A stretch of DNA of 64,000 nt from Armatimonas rosea (GCF_014202505.1 NZ_JACHGW010000001.1:124001-188000), one strand, 5' to 3'. Positions 7,983 through 17,961 are shown, counted from the first letter of the stretch. Notes: generated by a model not told the origin, from the sequence alone. Made by a program: numbers and translations.

Positions 7983-10900
7983 GTGCCTCCTCAACCCCTA
8001 GCCCGCCCCACCCTCATTAAACTCTTGGAACACTCCGCAGGCCTGAATCCAGAGGCGATCGCCCTCTTAGCACCAGAGCGCCTGCCCCTGACGTACCGCC
8101 AGCTCCTGCTACAGTGCCAGGAAGTGGAGGCTTTCCTGCACACAAACGGGCTCGGACGGAGCGCACGAGTCGCGCTGGTGCTGCCCAATGGCCCCGAGAT
8201 GGCACTCGCCTTTCTCAGCTTTGGGAGCTATCTCACCACCGCCCCCCTCAACCCAAGCTATCGAGAAGCAGAGTTTGACTTCTACCTGGAGGACCTTCAG
8301 GCGAGCGCACTGGTAGTGCTGGAGGGAAGCGACTCCCCGGCCCTCGCCGTGGCACAGAAGCGCCAGATTCCTGTACTTACTCTGACTCCTCGGGGCGACG
8401 AAGGCGCGGGACGCTTTCAGCTCTCTGGAGCTCTCGCTCTCCCGCCTACTCCCCAAGAGCCTGCCCAGCCCGACGATATCGCGCTGGTGCTACATACATC
8501 GGGAACCACCTCACGCCCTAAGATCGTCCCCTTGACCCAAGCCAACCTCTGCCACTCGGCGCAGAACATCGCGCAGACACTCCAGCTAACCCCACAGGAT
8601 CGCTGCCTGAACGTGATGCCTCTGTTTCACATCCATGGCCTGATCGCGGCGGTCCTATCGAGTCTCACGGCGGGGGGAAGCGTGGTCTGCACCCCTGGCT
8701 TCTATGCCCCGCAGTTCTTCCCCTGGCTCACCGAGTTCACCCCGAGCTGGTACACGGCCGTGCCCACGATGCACCAAGCGATCCTTGCGAGAGCCCAGGG
8801 CCCGGTGGCGCACCACTCGCTGCGCTTCATCCGCTCGGCGTCGTCGGCGCTCCCCCCCCAGGTCATGGCGGAGCTGGAGTCGGTCTTTCAGGTCCCCGCT
8901 CTGGAGGCCTATGGGATGACCGAGGGCTCCCACCAGCTCGCCAGCAACCCCCTGCCCCCCGCGGTGCGTAAGCCTGGTTCGGTGGGGATTGCGGCAGGGC
9001 CAGAGGTCGCGGTGATGGACGATTCTGGTGAGCTCCTGCCACAGGGGAGTGTTGGGGAGCTGGTAGTCCGGGGCGCAAATGTCACGCCTGGCTACGAAAA
9101 CAACCCGAGCGCCAACGCCAGCTCCTTCACACAGGGGTGGTTTCGGACGGGAGACCAGGGCTATATCGACCCCGAAGGCTATGTTTTTCTCACGGGACGG
9201 CTCAAAGAGATCATCAACCGAGGCGGGGAGAAGATCGCCCCCCGTGAGATTGAGGAGGCACTGCTCAACCACCCCGATGTGACACAGGCAGTCTCTTTTG
9301 CGATCCCGCACGCGCGCTTGGGGGAGACGGTCGGGGCGGCGGTAATCCTGCGCGAGGGGCGTGAGCTCTCCTCAGAGACGCTAAGGCTCTTTCTCACCGA
9401 TACGCTAGCAGACTTCAAGCTTCCTGAGAGTATTTTGTTCCTCACGGAGTTTCCGAAAGGGGCAACGGGTAAGCTGCAGCGCATCGGGATGGCGGAGAGG
9501 TTGGGGGTTGAGCCTCTCCAAGAGAGTATCCCGACGGAACGCGTGGCCTATGTCGCCCCGCAGACGCCGCAACAGGAGCAGCTCGTCGCGCTCTGGGAGG
9601 CGGTGCTCCGTGTCTCCCCCATCGGTATCCACGACCATTTTTTCCAGCTTGGCGGCGACTCCATGCTGGCCACCCAGCTCCTCTCCCGTGTCCGTAGCCT
9701 GCTCGCTGTCGAGGTTCGCTTTGTGGAGTTTTTCCAGAATCCCACGGTGCAGGGCCTCTCAGAGCAGATTGCTGTCTCGCGTGGTAGACACACGACATTG
9801 CTACCACTGGTGGCTCACTCGCGTCACAACGCCCCACTCTCCCTTGGCCAGAAAGCCCTCTGGTTCCTTAGCCAGCTCGACCCTATGAGCCGTGCCTACC
9901 ACCAGACCCATGTTCTACGGCTCGATGGCCCCCTGAAGGTCAGGGCACTGGAGCGTGCGCTTGTTGCACTGGGAGAGAGACACGAGGCGCTCCGCACCAC
10001 CATCTCCCTTGTTGAGGGAGAGCCCACCCAGACCATCCTTCCCACCCAGCCGCTGGTACTCACGGTTCACACCATCCAAGAAGATGAGCTAGAGGCGTGT
10101 CTAACGCGCTTTACACAACCTCTTTACGACCTTGACACCGGCCCACTCTGGCGCACCCAGCTCCTTCAGGTGGAGAGTGGCACACTCTCAGACCGGCACT
10201 ACCTCCTGTTTGGTATGCATCACATTGTCTTCGACGATGGCTCCAAGAAGATCCTCTACGAGGAGCTCCTTCGGCTCTACGCCACCTTTGAAGCGGACCT
10301 GAACCAAGACTCCCCTCTTGCCCCCCTGCCCATCCAGTACGCCGACTTTACCCTTTGGCAGCAGCAGTGGCTTCAAGGGACCTCACGCGACGAGCAGCTC
10401 CAGTACTGGGTCCAGCAACTCGCAGATCTTCCCCTGCTACAACTAGAGACCGACCACCCTCGCCCTCCACTCCTGACAGAGCGTGGAGCCACGCTGGGAT
10501 CCCGGCTCTCTGTACCGCTCACGCAAGCGCTCAAGGACCTCAGCACCAAAAACAATAGCACGCTCTTTATGACCCTGCTTGCGGCCCTTAGCGCCTTGCT
10601 CTCGCACTATAGCGGCCAGGAAGACATCCCTCTGGGAATATCGATCGCCAACCGTAACCAAGCTGAGCTGGAGAGTATGATCGGGCTCCTTACCAATACC
10701 CTGGTAATCCGCACTGACCTCTCGGGGCGTCCCTCATTTCAGGCCCTCCTAGAGCGTGTTCGCCAGCGCACCCTTGAGGCCTATACCTACCAGGACCTGC
10801 CCTTCTCGACCCTTGTGGAAGTCCTTGTCCCTGAGCGAGACATGAGCCGAAGTCCACTGGTCCAAGTCATGCTTATCCAGCACCACCCCCCTCTGAAAGG

Positions 10901-13655
10901 GTGTACCTGCGGGGAGCTCACCGTCTCCGACCATGAGGTTGCTCGAGACACCACGGACATGGATCTCAACCTGTTTTTCCAGGAGACTCCCACTGGTCTG
11001 GAGTTTCAATGGAACTTCAATACCGATCTCTTCGACTCCAGCACGATCACACGGATGCAGCGGCACTGGGAGACACTGCTCGAGGCTATTGTTCAAGCAC
11101 CTGATGCGCCCCTTCTCTCGCTAGAGATCCTCCCGACCGAAGAAAAGCAGCAGCTTCTGGTTGATTTCAATGCAACCAAGATGGAGATTCCCCAGCAGTG
11201 CCTTCATGAGCTTATTGAGCAGCAAGTCGGGAAAACGCCCAATGCGATCGCGCTTGTCTTTGAGGACCAGAGCCTTACCTACTCTCAGCTCGACCAGCGG
11301 GCCAACCAGCTCGCGCACCGGCTCCAGAGCCTAGGAGCCGGTGCAGACACCTTGGTGGGGATCTCGCTGAAGCGCTCCGTGGAGATGGTAGTCGCCCTCC
11401 TGGCGACCCTAAAAGCAGGCGCGGCCTATGTTCCCATCGACCCCGAGTACCCCGAGGACCGTCGCCAGACAATCGCCGAAGAAGCCCGCGTGGTCGCGCT
11501 CATCACACACGATCCCGACTGGAGTGCAAACGAGACCTTCAGCACGCTCAAGCCTCAGGTCACTGTCCAGCCCGAGAATCTGGCCTATGTCATCTATACC
11601 TCAGGCTCTACGGGAACCCCAAAGGGCGCGATGAACTCCCACCAGGGAATTGTCAGCCACTTACTCTGGATGGAGGCGGCCCTCAAGCTGACAGCGGCGG
11701 ATCGTATCCTCCAAAAAACCCCTTATGGCTTTGATGTCTCGGTCTGGGAGTTTTTCTTACCCCTGATGATCGGAGCGACTCTGGTGGTGGCCCCACCCGA
11801 CCTCCATCGCGATGCTCCTGGGCTGATCGCCCTTATCCAAAAGGAGGCGATCACCACGGTTCATTTTGTGCCGTCGATGCTCCAGATTTTCCTAGAGGAG
11901 CACACCCACCGCCAGTGCACGACCTTAAAGCGTGTCCTCTGTAGCGGCGAGGCACTCCCCCCCAGCGTCGTGCAGCTCTTTCACCAGAGCCTTACAGCAG
12001 AGCTTCACAACCTCTATGGCCCCACTGAGGCCGCGGTCGATGTTACCCACTGGCCCTGCCTGCCCAATGCCAGCCCTGACGTTGTCCCGATCGGCAAGCC
12101 CCTCTGGAACACCCAGCTCTATGTCCTAAATGCACAGCAGCGGCTGGTCCCCTTAGGAAAGTCTGGGGAGCTCTATATCGGCGGTACTCAGCTCGCACGC
12201 GGCTATCTAAATCGCCCCGAGCTCACGGCAGAGTGCTTTATCGACAATCCCTTTGGGGAAGGAAAGCTCTACAAAACAGGGGACCTCGCCAAGTGGCTCC
12301 CCGATGGCAATCTGCTCTATCTAGGTCGCCTCGACCATCAGGTCAAGATACGGGGGATTCGAATCGAGCTGGCGGAGATAGATGTAGCTCTGGAGAGACA
12401 CCCTCAGGTCCAGCAGTGCGTGGTTGTCGCCCACAAAGACGCGATCACGGAGCGGCATCTTGTCGCCTATCTTGTTGCCTCCAAGCCCATTCCTGTTCTA
12501 GAGCTAAGGGCCTTTCTCACCAAGACTCTGCCCGACTACATGGTTCCCCAGCGATTTATCTTTTTAGAGAGCTTTCCACTCAACCCAAACGGTAAAGTCG
12601 ATCGCAAGGCACTCCCCGCCCCCGAGAGAGCTCCCCAGGAGCTCGGCTCCTCACTCGCACCCGAGACACCAGAGGAGAAACGCCTCGCTGAGCTCTGGTG
12701 TCAGTTCCTTGGTACCAAGCAAGTAGGCAGGCACGATAACTTCTTTGAGCTGGGAGGGCACTCGTTTCTAGCGATGCGGCTCTTTAAGGCTATCGAGGAG
12801 ACTTTTGGCGTGCGGATCCCGCTCGCCACTCTCTTCCAGTCCCCCACGCTTTCCCAGCTCGCGGCCCTGCTCCATCCCCAGACAGAACTCTCCCAGAGCT
12901 GGCGCTCTTTGGTAGCCATTCAGCCCAACGGAGCACGCCCCGCGTTCTTCTGTGTGCACGCCATCGGTGCCAATCTGCTGAACTACCGCCTCCTTGCACA
13001 GCACCTAGGCCAAGATCAGCCTTTCTACGGCCTTCAGTCTCAGGGGCTCGATGGCCTCCAGCCGCCCCACTCCTCGGTGGAGGAGATGGCCGCGCACTAC
13101 CTCACCGAGCTACGCACCGTCCAGCCGCATGGCCCCTACCGGCTGGGTGGCGGGTCGGCAGGCGGAACCATTGCCTTTGAGATGGCGCGACAGCTTCAAC
13201 AGCAAGGAGAGAAGATCGCGCTGCTAGTCTTCCTGGACACCGCTTACCCGGCACAGCGCACAACCCCTCTGCCCCTCCTCAAGCGCTTGGACCGTCGCCT
13301 AGGGCCACTCCTCCTCGGGAAGCGTGAGCATGCTTCGCGCCCCAAAAAGGCGACTCCTCCTACCAGCAACGCTCCCCTCTCTCCAACCATTCGCACCGTG
13401 ACCGAGACCAATCAGGCGGCTCTGCGCAGCTACAAGCCGCAGCCCTATCCTGGCCCCATCACGCAGCTCATGACCGCCAACCCCGTGCACAGAAGCGTAG
13501 ACGATCCCCGCTTGGTGTGGGGCCAGCTGACAAGCTTTGGGCTGGAGATACACCCAATTGAGGGGAATCATACCAACATGCTCAACGAGCCCCATATCCA
13601 AAATGTCGCCGCGGTTCTACGGCGTTGCCTGGACCGGGTGCTGGAACCACGCTAG
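7983..13655 (+). CDS. Non-ribosomal peptide synthetase, A-PCP-C-A-PCP-TE
   Basis: The protein has 1890 residues. Residues 1-520 are an acyl-CoA-synthetase-like adenylation domain (HTSGTTSRPK near 170), closest in appearance to oxalyl-CoA synthetases of the AAE3/Pcs60 type. A carrier domain has S560 in LGGDS. A condensation domain at about 610-1050 carries HHIVFDDG at 746. A second adenylation domain (about 1060-1560) has YTSGSTGTPKG, NLYGPTE and NGKVDRKALP. A second carrier has S1594. A type-I thioesterase has S1725 (GGSAGG) and H1863. The pocket residues read as D-V-W-H-L-S-L-V-D, an almost exact serine code. The predicted product is an acyl-serine or an oligomer of it. The GTG start has an AAGGA upstream. 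No dedicated transporter or phosphopantetheinyl transferase is nearby. Confidence 0.92.
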   Translation: MPPQPLARPTLIKLLEHSAGLNPEAIALLAPERLPLTYRQLLLQCQEVEAFLHTNGLGRSARVALVLPNGPEMALAFLSFGSYLTTAPLNPSYREAEFDFYLEDLQASALVVLEGSDSPALAVAQKRQIPVLTLTPRGDEGAGRFQLSGALALPPTPQEPAQPDDIALVLHTSGTTSRPKIVPLTQANLCHSAQNIAQTLQLTPQDRCLNVMPLFHIHGLIAAVLSSLTAGGSVVCTPGFYAPQFFPWLTEFTPSWYTAVPTMHQAILARAQGPVAHHSLRFIRSASSALPPQVMAELESVFQVPALEAYGMTEGSHQLASNPLPPAVRKPGSVGIAAGPEVAVMDDSGELLPQGSVGELVVRGANVTPGYENNPSANASSFTQGWFRTGDQGYIDPEGYVFLTGRLKEIINRGGEKIAPREIEEALLNHPDVTQAVSFAIPHARLGETVGAAVILREGRELSSETLRLFLTDTLADFKLPESILFLTEFPKGATGKLQRIGMAERLGVEPLQESIPTERVAYVAPQTPQQEQLVALWEAVLRVSPIGIHDHFFQLGGDSMLATQLLSRVRSLLAVEVRFVEFFQNPTVQGLSEQIAVSRGRHTTLLPLVAHSRHNAPLSLGQKALWFLSQLDPMSRAYHQTHVLRLDGPLKVRALERALVALGERHEALRTTISLVEGEPTQTILPTQPLVLTVHTIQEDELEACLTRFTQPLYDLDTGPLWRTQLLQVESGTLSDRHYLLFGMHHIVFDDGSKKILYEELLRLYATFEADLNQDSPLAPLPIQYADFTLWQQQWLQGTSRDEQLQYWVQQLADLPLLQLETDHPRPPLLTERGATLGSRLSVPLTQALKDLSTKNNSTLFMTLLAALSALLSHYSGQEDIPLGISIANRNQAELESMIGLLTNTLVIRTDLSGRPSFQALLERVRQRTLEAYTYQDLPFSTLVEVLVPERDMSRSPLVQVMLIQHHPPLKGCTCGELTVSDHEVARDTTDMDLNLFFQETPTGLEFQWNFNTDLFDSSTITRMQRHWETLLEAIVQAPDAPLLSLEILPTEEKQQLLVDFNATKMEIPQQCLHELIEQQVGKTPNAIALVFEDQSLTYSQLDQRANQLAHRLQSLGAGADTLVGISLKRSVEMVVALLATLKAGAAYVPIDPEYPEDRRQTIAEEARVVALITHDPDWSANETFSTLKPQVTVQPENLAYVIYTSGSTGTPKGAMNSHQGIVSHLLWMEAALKLTAADRILQKTPYGFDVSVWEFFLPLMIGATLVVAPPDLHRDAPGLIALIQKEAITTVHFVPSMLQIFLEEHTHRQCTTLKRVLCSGEALPPSVVQLFHQSLTAELHNLYGPTEAAVDVTHWPCLPNASPDVVPIGKPLWNTQLYVLNAQQRLVPLGKSGELYIGGTQLARGYLNRPELTAECFIDNPFGEGKLYKTGDLAKWLPDGNLLYLGRLDHQVKIRGIRIELAEIDVALERHPQVQQCVVVAHKDAITERHLVAYLVASKPIPVLELRAFLTKTLPDYMVPQRFIFLESFPLNPNGKVDRKALPAPERAPQELGSSLAPETPEEKRLAELWCQFLGTKQVGRHDNFFELGGHSFLAMRLFKAIEETFGVRIPLATLFQSPTLSQLAALLHPQTELSQSWRSLVAIQPNGARPAFFCVHAIGANLLNYRLLAQHLGQDQPFYGLQSQGLDGLQPPHSSVEEMAAHYLTELRTVQPHGPYRLGGGSAGGTIAFEMARQLQQQGEKIALLVFLDTAYPAQRTTPLPLLKRLDRRLGPLLLGKREHASRPKKATPPTSNAPLSPTIRTVTETNQAALRSYKPQPYPGPITQLMTANPVHRSVDDPRLVWGQLTSFGLEIHPIEGNHTNMLNEPHIQNVAAVLRRCLDRVLEPR

Positions 13656-13702
13656 GTCTCTTCGCGGGGAACTCTAAAGCGAGGTTCGGGGTCTTGTCTG
13701 TC

Positions 13703-14761
13703 ATGCAACTGGATCACTACCGACTTCTGGGCCGTAGCGGCCTGCGTGTCTCGCCGATCGCGCTGGGGACGATGACCTTTGGGCCGGACTGGGGCTGGGG
13801 CGCGGATGCGTCCGAGAGCCGCAAGCAGCTCGATCTCTATGCCGAGCGCGGTGGAAACTTTATCGACACGGCCAACTTCTACACCGAGGGCACGAGCGAG
13901 AAGTTCCTCGGGGAGTTTCTGCAGGGGCAGCGCGACCGGTTCGTGGTGGCGACCAAGTACACGCTGAACCTGCGCGATGGCGATCCCAACGGCGGCGGCA
14001 ACCACCGCAAGAGCCTGGTGCAGAATGTCAACGCCAGCCTCCAGCGCCTCCAGACCGACTATATCGACCTGCTCTGGGTGCACATGGACGATGGCATCAC
14101 GCCGCTGGAGGAGACGATGCGTGCCCTCGACGATGTGGTGCGGCAGGGAAAAGTGCTCTACGTCGGCATCTCGGACATGCCGGCGTGGCGGGTGGCGCGG
14201 GCCAACACGCTGGCGGAGTGGCGGGGCTGGTCGCCCTTTATCGGCCTGCAGGTCGAGTACAGCCTCGCTGAGCGCACGGTGGAGCGCGAGCTGATCCCGA
14301 TGGCACGCGAGCTCGGGCTGGGTGTCACCCCCTGGTCCCCGCTGGCACAAGGCGTGCTCAGCGGCCGCTATACCCAAGCCGATTTGGCCTCCTCCGCCCC
14401 CACAAGTGGGGGAACTTCTGAAGGTAGGCACGAGCGAAATAAGACCAATGGGCGGCTCAATGCGCGCACTCTGGCAATCGCCAATGAGGCCAAGGCGATC
14501 GCGGAGGAGCTGGGCGCGACCACGGTGCAAGTGGCGCTGCGCTGGCTCTTGGAGCAGCCGGGTGTTACCAGCCCAATTATCGGAGCGCGCACAGCGGCGC
14601 AGCTAGAGGACTCGCTGGGGTGCTTTGGAGTCAACCTCGCGCCCGAGCACTATGCGCGCCTAAATGCCGTGAGTGCCATCGAGCTAGGCTTTCCCCAGAG
14701 CTTTCTCAGCCAGGACTATGTCAAGAAGTTCATGAGCGGCGGTACGACTATCTTGCCCTAG
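13703..14761 (+). CDS. Aldo/keto reductase
   Basis: The 352-residue protein begins LGRSGLRVSPIALGTMTFG, the standard NADPH-dependent aldo/keto reductase N-terminus. Catalytic motifs are present: NFIDTANFYTEG (aspartate and tyrosine), ATKYTLN (lysine), and WVHMDDG, where the histidine follows the DYIDLLW motif. The C-terminal PIIGARTAAQLEDSL binds the cofactor phosphate. It is cytoplasmic, with an unknown carbonyl substrate. An unusual feature is a stretch near residues 230-255 (SSAPTSGGTSEG) encoded by a CCCCCA-N4-TGGGGG palindrome that also occurs between genes in this window. It lies in a loop that varies in the family. The ATG at 13703 aligns with family starts; the frame is open further upstream. 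Confidence 0.93.
   Translation: MQLDHYRLLGRSGLRVSPIALGTMTFGPDWGWGADASESRKQLDLYAERGGNFIDTANFYTEGTSEKFLGEFLQGQRDRFVVATKYTLNLRDGDPNGGGNHRKSLVQNVNASLQRLQTDYIDLLWVHMDDGITPLEETMRALDDVVRQGKVLYVGISDMPAWRVARANTLAEWRGWSPFIGLQVEYSLAERTVERELIPMARELGLGVTPWSPLAQGVLSGRYTQADLASSAPTSGGTSEGRHERNKTNGRLNARTLAIANEAKAIAEELGATTVQVALRWLLEQPGVTSPIIGARTAAQLEDSLGCFGVNLAPEHYARLNAVSAIELGFPQSFLSQDYVKKFMSGGTTILP
14397..14412. repeat. CCCCCA-N4-TGGGGG palindrome inside the aldo/keto reductase gene
   Basis: CCCCCAC-AA-GTGGGGG forms a perfect 7-bp stem within coding sequence, read in frame as part of a serine/threonine/glycine-rich loop. The same core occurs at 16362, 44917 and 51552. Confidence 0.7.
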
Positions 14762-14886
14762 CCCTCGTCCTCGGCCACTCGCAAAAAAGGAACCATTGCC
14801 AAGAGCGTCAGGAGGCTTAGGACATCCCTAAGGCTCCAGACATGGTCTTTTCTTGCCGTTGATGAAAACATAAACTCCCTCTTCTT

Positions 14887-14916
14887 TCTCCGTGTTCTCC
14901 CAAAAGAACACGGAGA
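14887..14916. terminator. 12-bp hairpin between convergent genes
   Basis: TCTCCGTGTTCT (14887-14898) pairs perfectly with AGAACACGGAGA (14905-14916) across a 6-nt loop. It lies between the reductase and the convergent glycine-zipper gene. No long U-tract follows on either strand, so termination is plausible but not certain. The rest of the 14762-14940 gap shows nothing recognisable. Confidence 0.55.
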
Positions 14917-14940
14917 AGAGGCGAAAAATACAGTCGCGGG

Positions 14941-15258
14941 CTATGCTTGTGCTTCTTCTTCTGCGGTCTCCAGCGGCAAGGGGTCATTTTTGGAGTCGCC
15001 GTCGACCTTATCCACCTCGGTCACGGCGAGGCCGCTGGCGACCGCGCCCGCAATCCCCCCCACGACCGCGCCTAGCACCGCGCCACCAGGCCCCACCATC
15101 GCGCCCGCCACGGCTCCGGTGACCGCGCCGCCAATCCCCCCAAGCCGTGCGCCTTTTTTCGCGTCGGTCTCGCCATCGGGGTTGACATGGTGCTCAGACT
15201 CGGGCGTGGTGAGGGGCACCTCAGCCATGGTGTCGTCGGAATTTGTCTCGTGTTTCAT
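14941..15258 (-). CDS. Small glycine-zipper protein
   Basis: The 105-residue protein starts at the ATG at 15258, behind a GGAGAG Shine-Dalgarno and an A-rich gap. An acidic N-terminus ([13 protein letters not shown]) is followed by a long run of GxxxGxxxG repeats between about residues 40 and 80 ([19 protein letters not shown] and onward). These resemble glycine-zipper membrane-inserting segments. The tail is acidic again (EEEAQA). Proteins of this kind associate with membranes and are often stress-related, but no function is assigned. The frame is open further upstream, but that part lacks a ribosome site and overlaps the divergent epimerase gene. Confidence 0.65.
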   Translation of the reverse strand: MKHETNSDDTMAEVPLTTPESEHHVNPDGETDAKKGARLGGIGGAVTGAVAGAMVGPGGAVLGAVVGGIAGAVASGLAVTEVDKVDGDSKNDPLPLETAEEEAQA

Positions 15259-15357
15259 TTTTTTCTCTCCTACGCTCGCAAGCGTCACTGCACAGAGAAA
15301 ACTCCCGCCCGCAAGGTTCCCTCTCTCTTGGAGGCGCGTGGTAAAACGAGAGACAAA

Positions 15358-16338
15358 ATGATGCAGCGAATCTCTGTTATCGACTCCCATACCGGCGGCG
15401 AGCCCACCCGCCTGATTGTCTCTGGCGGCCCGGACCTGGGCGACGGCCCCCTCTCCGAGCGGCTTGCGCGCTTTGAGCGGGACTTCGACCACTACCGCCG
15501 CGCCACGGTCAACGAGCCGCGCGGCTCCGATGTGCTGGTCGGGGGGCTGATTGTCGAGCCGCACGCGCCGGGCTGTGTCTGCGGGATTCTCTTCTTCAAC
15601 AATGTCGGCTACCTAGGGATGTGCGGCCACGGGACCATTGGCCTGGTGGCGACCCTTGCCTACCAGGGAAAGCTGGGCCCTGGGACGCACCAGATCGACA
15701 CGCCGGTCGGGGTGGTGAGCGCGACCCTGCACCCCGATGGCCGCGTGAGTATCGAGAATGTGGTCAGCTACCGCACCGAGAAGGCTGTGGCACTGACTCT
15801 TCCCAGCGGCAAGACTGTCACGGGTGATCTCGCCTGGGGCGGGAACTGGTTCTTTCTCTGCGCGGACCACGGCGAGGAGGTCCATGTCGGCAATGTCGAG
15901 CGGCTGACCGCCCTTGCCTGGGAGATCCGGCGCGAGGCCAACAAGACCTGGCCGGAGCTGGACCATATCGAGCTCTTCGCCCCACCCGGCGACCCTGCCA
16001 ACCACTCCCGCAGCTTCGTCCTCTGCCCCGGCGGCGCCTACGATAGATCGCCGTGTGGCACCGGCACCAGCGCCAAGCTCGCCTGCCTCGCCGCCGATGG
16101 CAAGCTCGCGGCGGGGGAGCTCTGGCGGCAAGAGAGCGTCATTGGGAGCGTGTTTGAGGGCAGCGTCGAGTTTGCCTCTCCCCGCCGCTTAGACGGCGAC
16201 CCGGGTACCCTCTGGGTGCGGCTTCGCGAAGAGGGTGAGTATGAGGGGGTTATTCCGACCATCACCGGGCGGGCGTGGATCAGCGCGGAGGCGACCCTGC
16301 TCCTCGATGACACCGACCCGTTTTGCTGGGGAATCTAG
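15358..16338 (+). CDS. 4-hydroxyproline 2-epimerase (proline racemase family)
   Basis: The 326-residue protein opens with [16 protein letters not shown], characteristic of the family. The two catalytic cysteines are C89 in GMCGHGT and C233 in [13 protein letters not shown] Cys/Cys pair marks proline racemases and 4-hydroxyproline 2-epimerases, whereas dehydratases carry a threonine at the second site. The enzyme interconverts trans-4-hydroxy-L-proline and cis-4-hydroxy-D-proline in the cytoplasm. The DapA-family lyase (1486) and the DadA-like oxidase (18373) could act on the following intermediates. Proline racemase is the alternative assignment, but the GGEPTR start favours hydroxyproline. 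The start is the first of two ATGs, downstream of gagaga. Confidence 0.85.
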   Translation: MMQRISVIDSHTGGEPTRLIVSGGPDLGDGPLSERLARFERDFDHYRRATVNEPRGSDVLVGGLIVEPHAPGCVCGILFFNNVGYLGMCGHGTIGLVATLAYQGKLGPGTHQIDTPVGVVSATLHPDGRVSIENVVSYRTEKAVALTLPSGKTVTGDLAWGGNWFFLCADHGEEVHVGNVERLTALAWEIRREANKTWPELDHIELFAPPGDPANHSRSFVLCPGGAYDRSPCGTGTSAKLACLAADGKLAAGELWRQESVIGSVFEGSVEFASPRRLDGDPGTLWVRLREEGEYEGVIPTITGRAWISAEATLLLDDTDPFCWGI

Positions 16339-16361
16339 GCGATGCCCCGCCCGCCCCGTGC

Positions 16362-16377
16362 CCCCCACTTGTGGGGG
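16362..16377. repeat. CCCCCA-N4-TGGGGG palindrome between epimerase and ACT gene
   Basis: The core CCCCCA-CTTG-TGGGGG lies 24 bp after the epimerase stop and is followed by a G-rich tail. It may act as a terminator for both convergent genes and belongs to the same set as 14397, 44917 and 51552. Confidence 0.65.
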
Positions 16378-16406
16378 CAAGGGGGCGGGTGGGGCTAGGG
16401 GGCAAT

Positions 16407-16871
16407 TTAGAGCGCGACGGTGGCGATGGAGAGGGCGCTGAGGCTTCCGCTGGCGCGCAGTACCTCGACACTCACCTCGACCGCTAGCAAGGGGCCAAAG
16501 AGTGCCCAGAGGGTCTCCCCCGTGGCCGCGTCCACCCCGAGGCGCGTGAGCTGTACCTGCGGATCGGTGGGTAGGGCCGCGCCCGGAGCGAGCCGCACGA
16601 GGGCGCTCTGCTGGAGAGTGGGGTCGCCCTCCTCACGCTCCGTGATCGAGACCACGCGCGTGAGCCGAGCCAGTGCCGCCTTGACACCGTCCTTGCGCGA
16701 GCGGGTCGTCCGAAAGGTCACCAGAACGGTCGCGAGGCTATCCGGGGCCGTGGCCGCATCGTTGGCCAGGATGGTCGCCAGCGAGATGCCACGGTGGGCA
16801 AAGGTCGCCGCGATCACCTCCATCGCGCCCGGCTTGTCGCGCAGCTTCAGCAAAAAGGCATAGGTTTTCAT
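16407..16871 (-). CDS. ACT-domain protein
   Basis: The 154-residue protein starts at the ATG at 16871. Its N-terminus, FLLKLRDKPGAMEVIAATFAHRGISL, is a classic ACT-domain first strand and helix (DxPG motif), a small ligand-binding fold that senses amino acids. A second half with LTRVVSITERE and VEVSVEVL could form another divergent ACT-like unit. It is free-standing, with no catalytic domain. The start is 8 bp after the stop of the malate/lactate dehydrogenase-like gene, so the two are probably co-transcribed and the ACT protein may sense a metabolite of that step. Confidence 0.7.
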   Translation of the reverse strand: MKTYAFLLKLRDKPGAMEVIAATFAHRGISLATILANDAATAPDSLATVLVTFRTTRSRKDGVKAALARLTRVVSITEREEGDPTLQQSALVRLAPGAALPTDPQVQLTRLGVDAATGETLWALFGPLLAVEVSVEVLRASGSLSALSIATVAL

Positions 16872-16879
16872 CGCGTGGC

Positions 16880-17953
16880 TCACTCTTTCTCTCTCGCCCG
16901 CCACACCCCGACTTTGGTATTGACCTCGGTGGCGATCTTGGTCATCCGCAGGTGTTCCTGCTCGGTCAGAGGAATCTCAACAATGCGCCGAATACCCTCC
17001 GGCCCCACGATCACAGGAACTCCCAGAGGCCCCGTGAGCTCATAAAACTCGCCCGAGTGGACCTCGACCTGACCAGCGATCAGCATCTCCCGCCCATCCA
17101 GCAGGGTCGCCACCAGATCGACCGTGACATTGGCGGTGGCGCGGACGGTCTTGGCACCCGAGAAGTGGGTCAGGAGGGGCTTGAGCACCACACGCGCATC
17201 GGGGGGGAGCTGATCGAGCCAGGCAAAGGCCTCCGCAACCTGTCCCAGCGCCAAGAGAGTCTCCATGTGGGCACGCGCCGCCTGACAGAGGCTATCGAAG
17301 TCGTCTTGCTCCGTGCCATGCCGCAGGGTCGTGATGGTCTGCGAGACCTCGCCCGCGGTGAGGCCATGGAGGGTGACACTCGACCAGACCGGCACCTGCG
17401 CGGCGCCGTGCTCCCCCAGCATGAAGCCCCCGACACGCTGGCGGCGCACCCCCAGGTCCGCGGCGATCTCGCGGCGAAAACGGAGCGTGTCCTGGTAGGC
17501 CCCGATCCCAATCACCCGCTCGCGGCCAATCGCCTCGGCGAAGATTGCCACTCCCAGCTCCACAGGATTCGAGACCACCACCACGAGCTCGGTGCCATTG
17601 CCATAGCGTGCCAGTGCGCTCGCGTAGGTCTGAAAAACCTGGGCATTGCTCCGCGCGAGGGTCGCCCGATCGGTGACCGGGCCGCCCTGCGTGGGCATCG
17701 TCCCCCCAGCCGCCACAATCCAGACATCGGCGACAACATCCTCGGGGCGAAGCGCGACCGCCAGCTCGGGAACATACTCGGCGTGGGCATCCACAAGATC
17801 GCAGGTAAACCCATGCAGGAGACGCGCGGAGGGTCCCTCCTGACGCCCCACCAGCTGCAAGCACTCCGTGGGGGCAAGCAGGCGCGCCGCGACCAGCTGG
17901 GCCGCGATCTCGCGCCCACAGTCCCCTGAGGCTCCTAGAACCGCAACATCCAT
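16880..17953 (-). CDS. Malate/lactate dehydrogenase family protein
   Basis: The 357-residue protein begins DVAVLGASGDCGREIA, a dinucleotide-binding GxxGxxG fold. Family markers follow: VVVVSNPVELG, IGIGAYQDTLRFR (aspartate-arginine pair) and MLGEHGAAQVPVWS, holding the catalytic histidine. It is somewhat longer than usual (310-330 residues). It should reduce or oxidise a 2-keto/2-hydroxy acid with NAD(H) in the cytoplasm. Specificity for malate or lactate cannot be fixed by eye. A TATACT hexamer lies 8 nt upstream of the ATG, with AGGA between, so the leader is very short. It precedes the ACT gene in one operon. Confidence 0.82.
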   Translation of the reverse strand: MDVAVLGASGDCGREIAAQLVAARLLAPTECLQLVGRQEGPSARLLHGFTCDLVDAHAEYVPELAVALRPEDVVADVWIVAAGGTMPTQGGPVTDRATLARSNAQVFQTYASALARYGNGTELVVVVSNPVELGVAIFAEAIGRERVIGIGAYQDTLRFRREIAADLGVRRQRVGGFMLGEHGAAQVPVWSSVTLHGLTAGEVSQTITTLRHGTEQDDFDSLCQAARAHMETLLALGQVAEAFAWLDQLPPDARVVLKPLLTHFSGAKTVRATANVTVDLVATLLDGREMLIAGQVEVHSGEFYELTGPLGVPVIVGPEGIRRIVEIPLTEQEHLRMTKIATEVNTKVGVWRAREKE

Positions 17954-17961
17954 ACTGTCCT

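Noticed and set aside
15259-15564. N-terminal extension of the glycine-zipper gene
   Set aside because: It overlaps the divergent epimerase start, and a good Shine-Dalgarno supports the shorter start at 15258.
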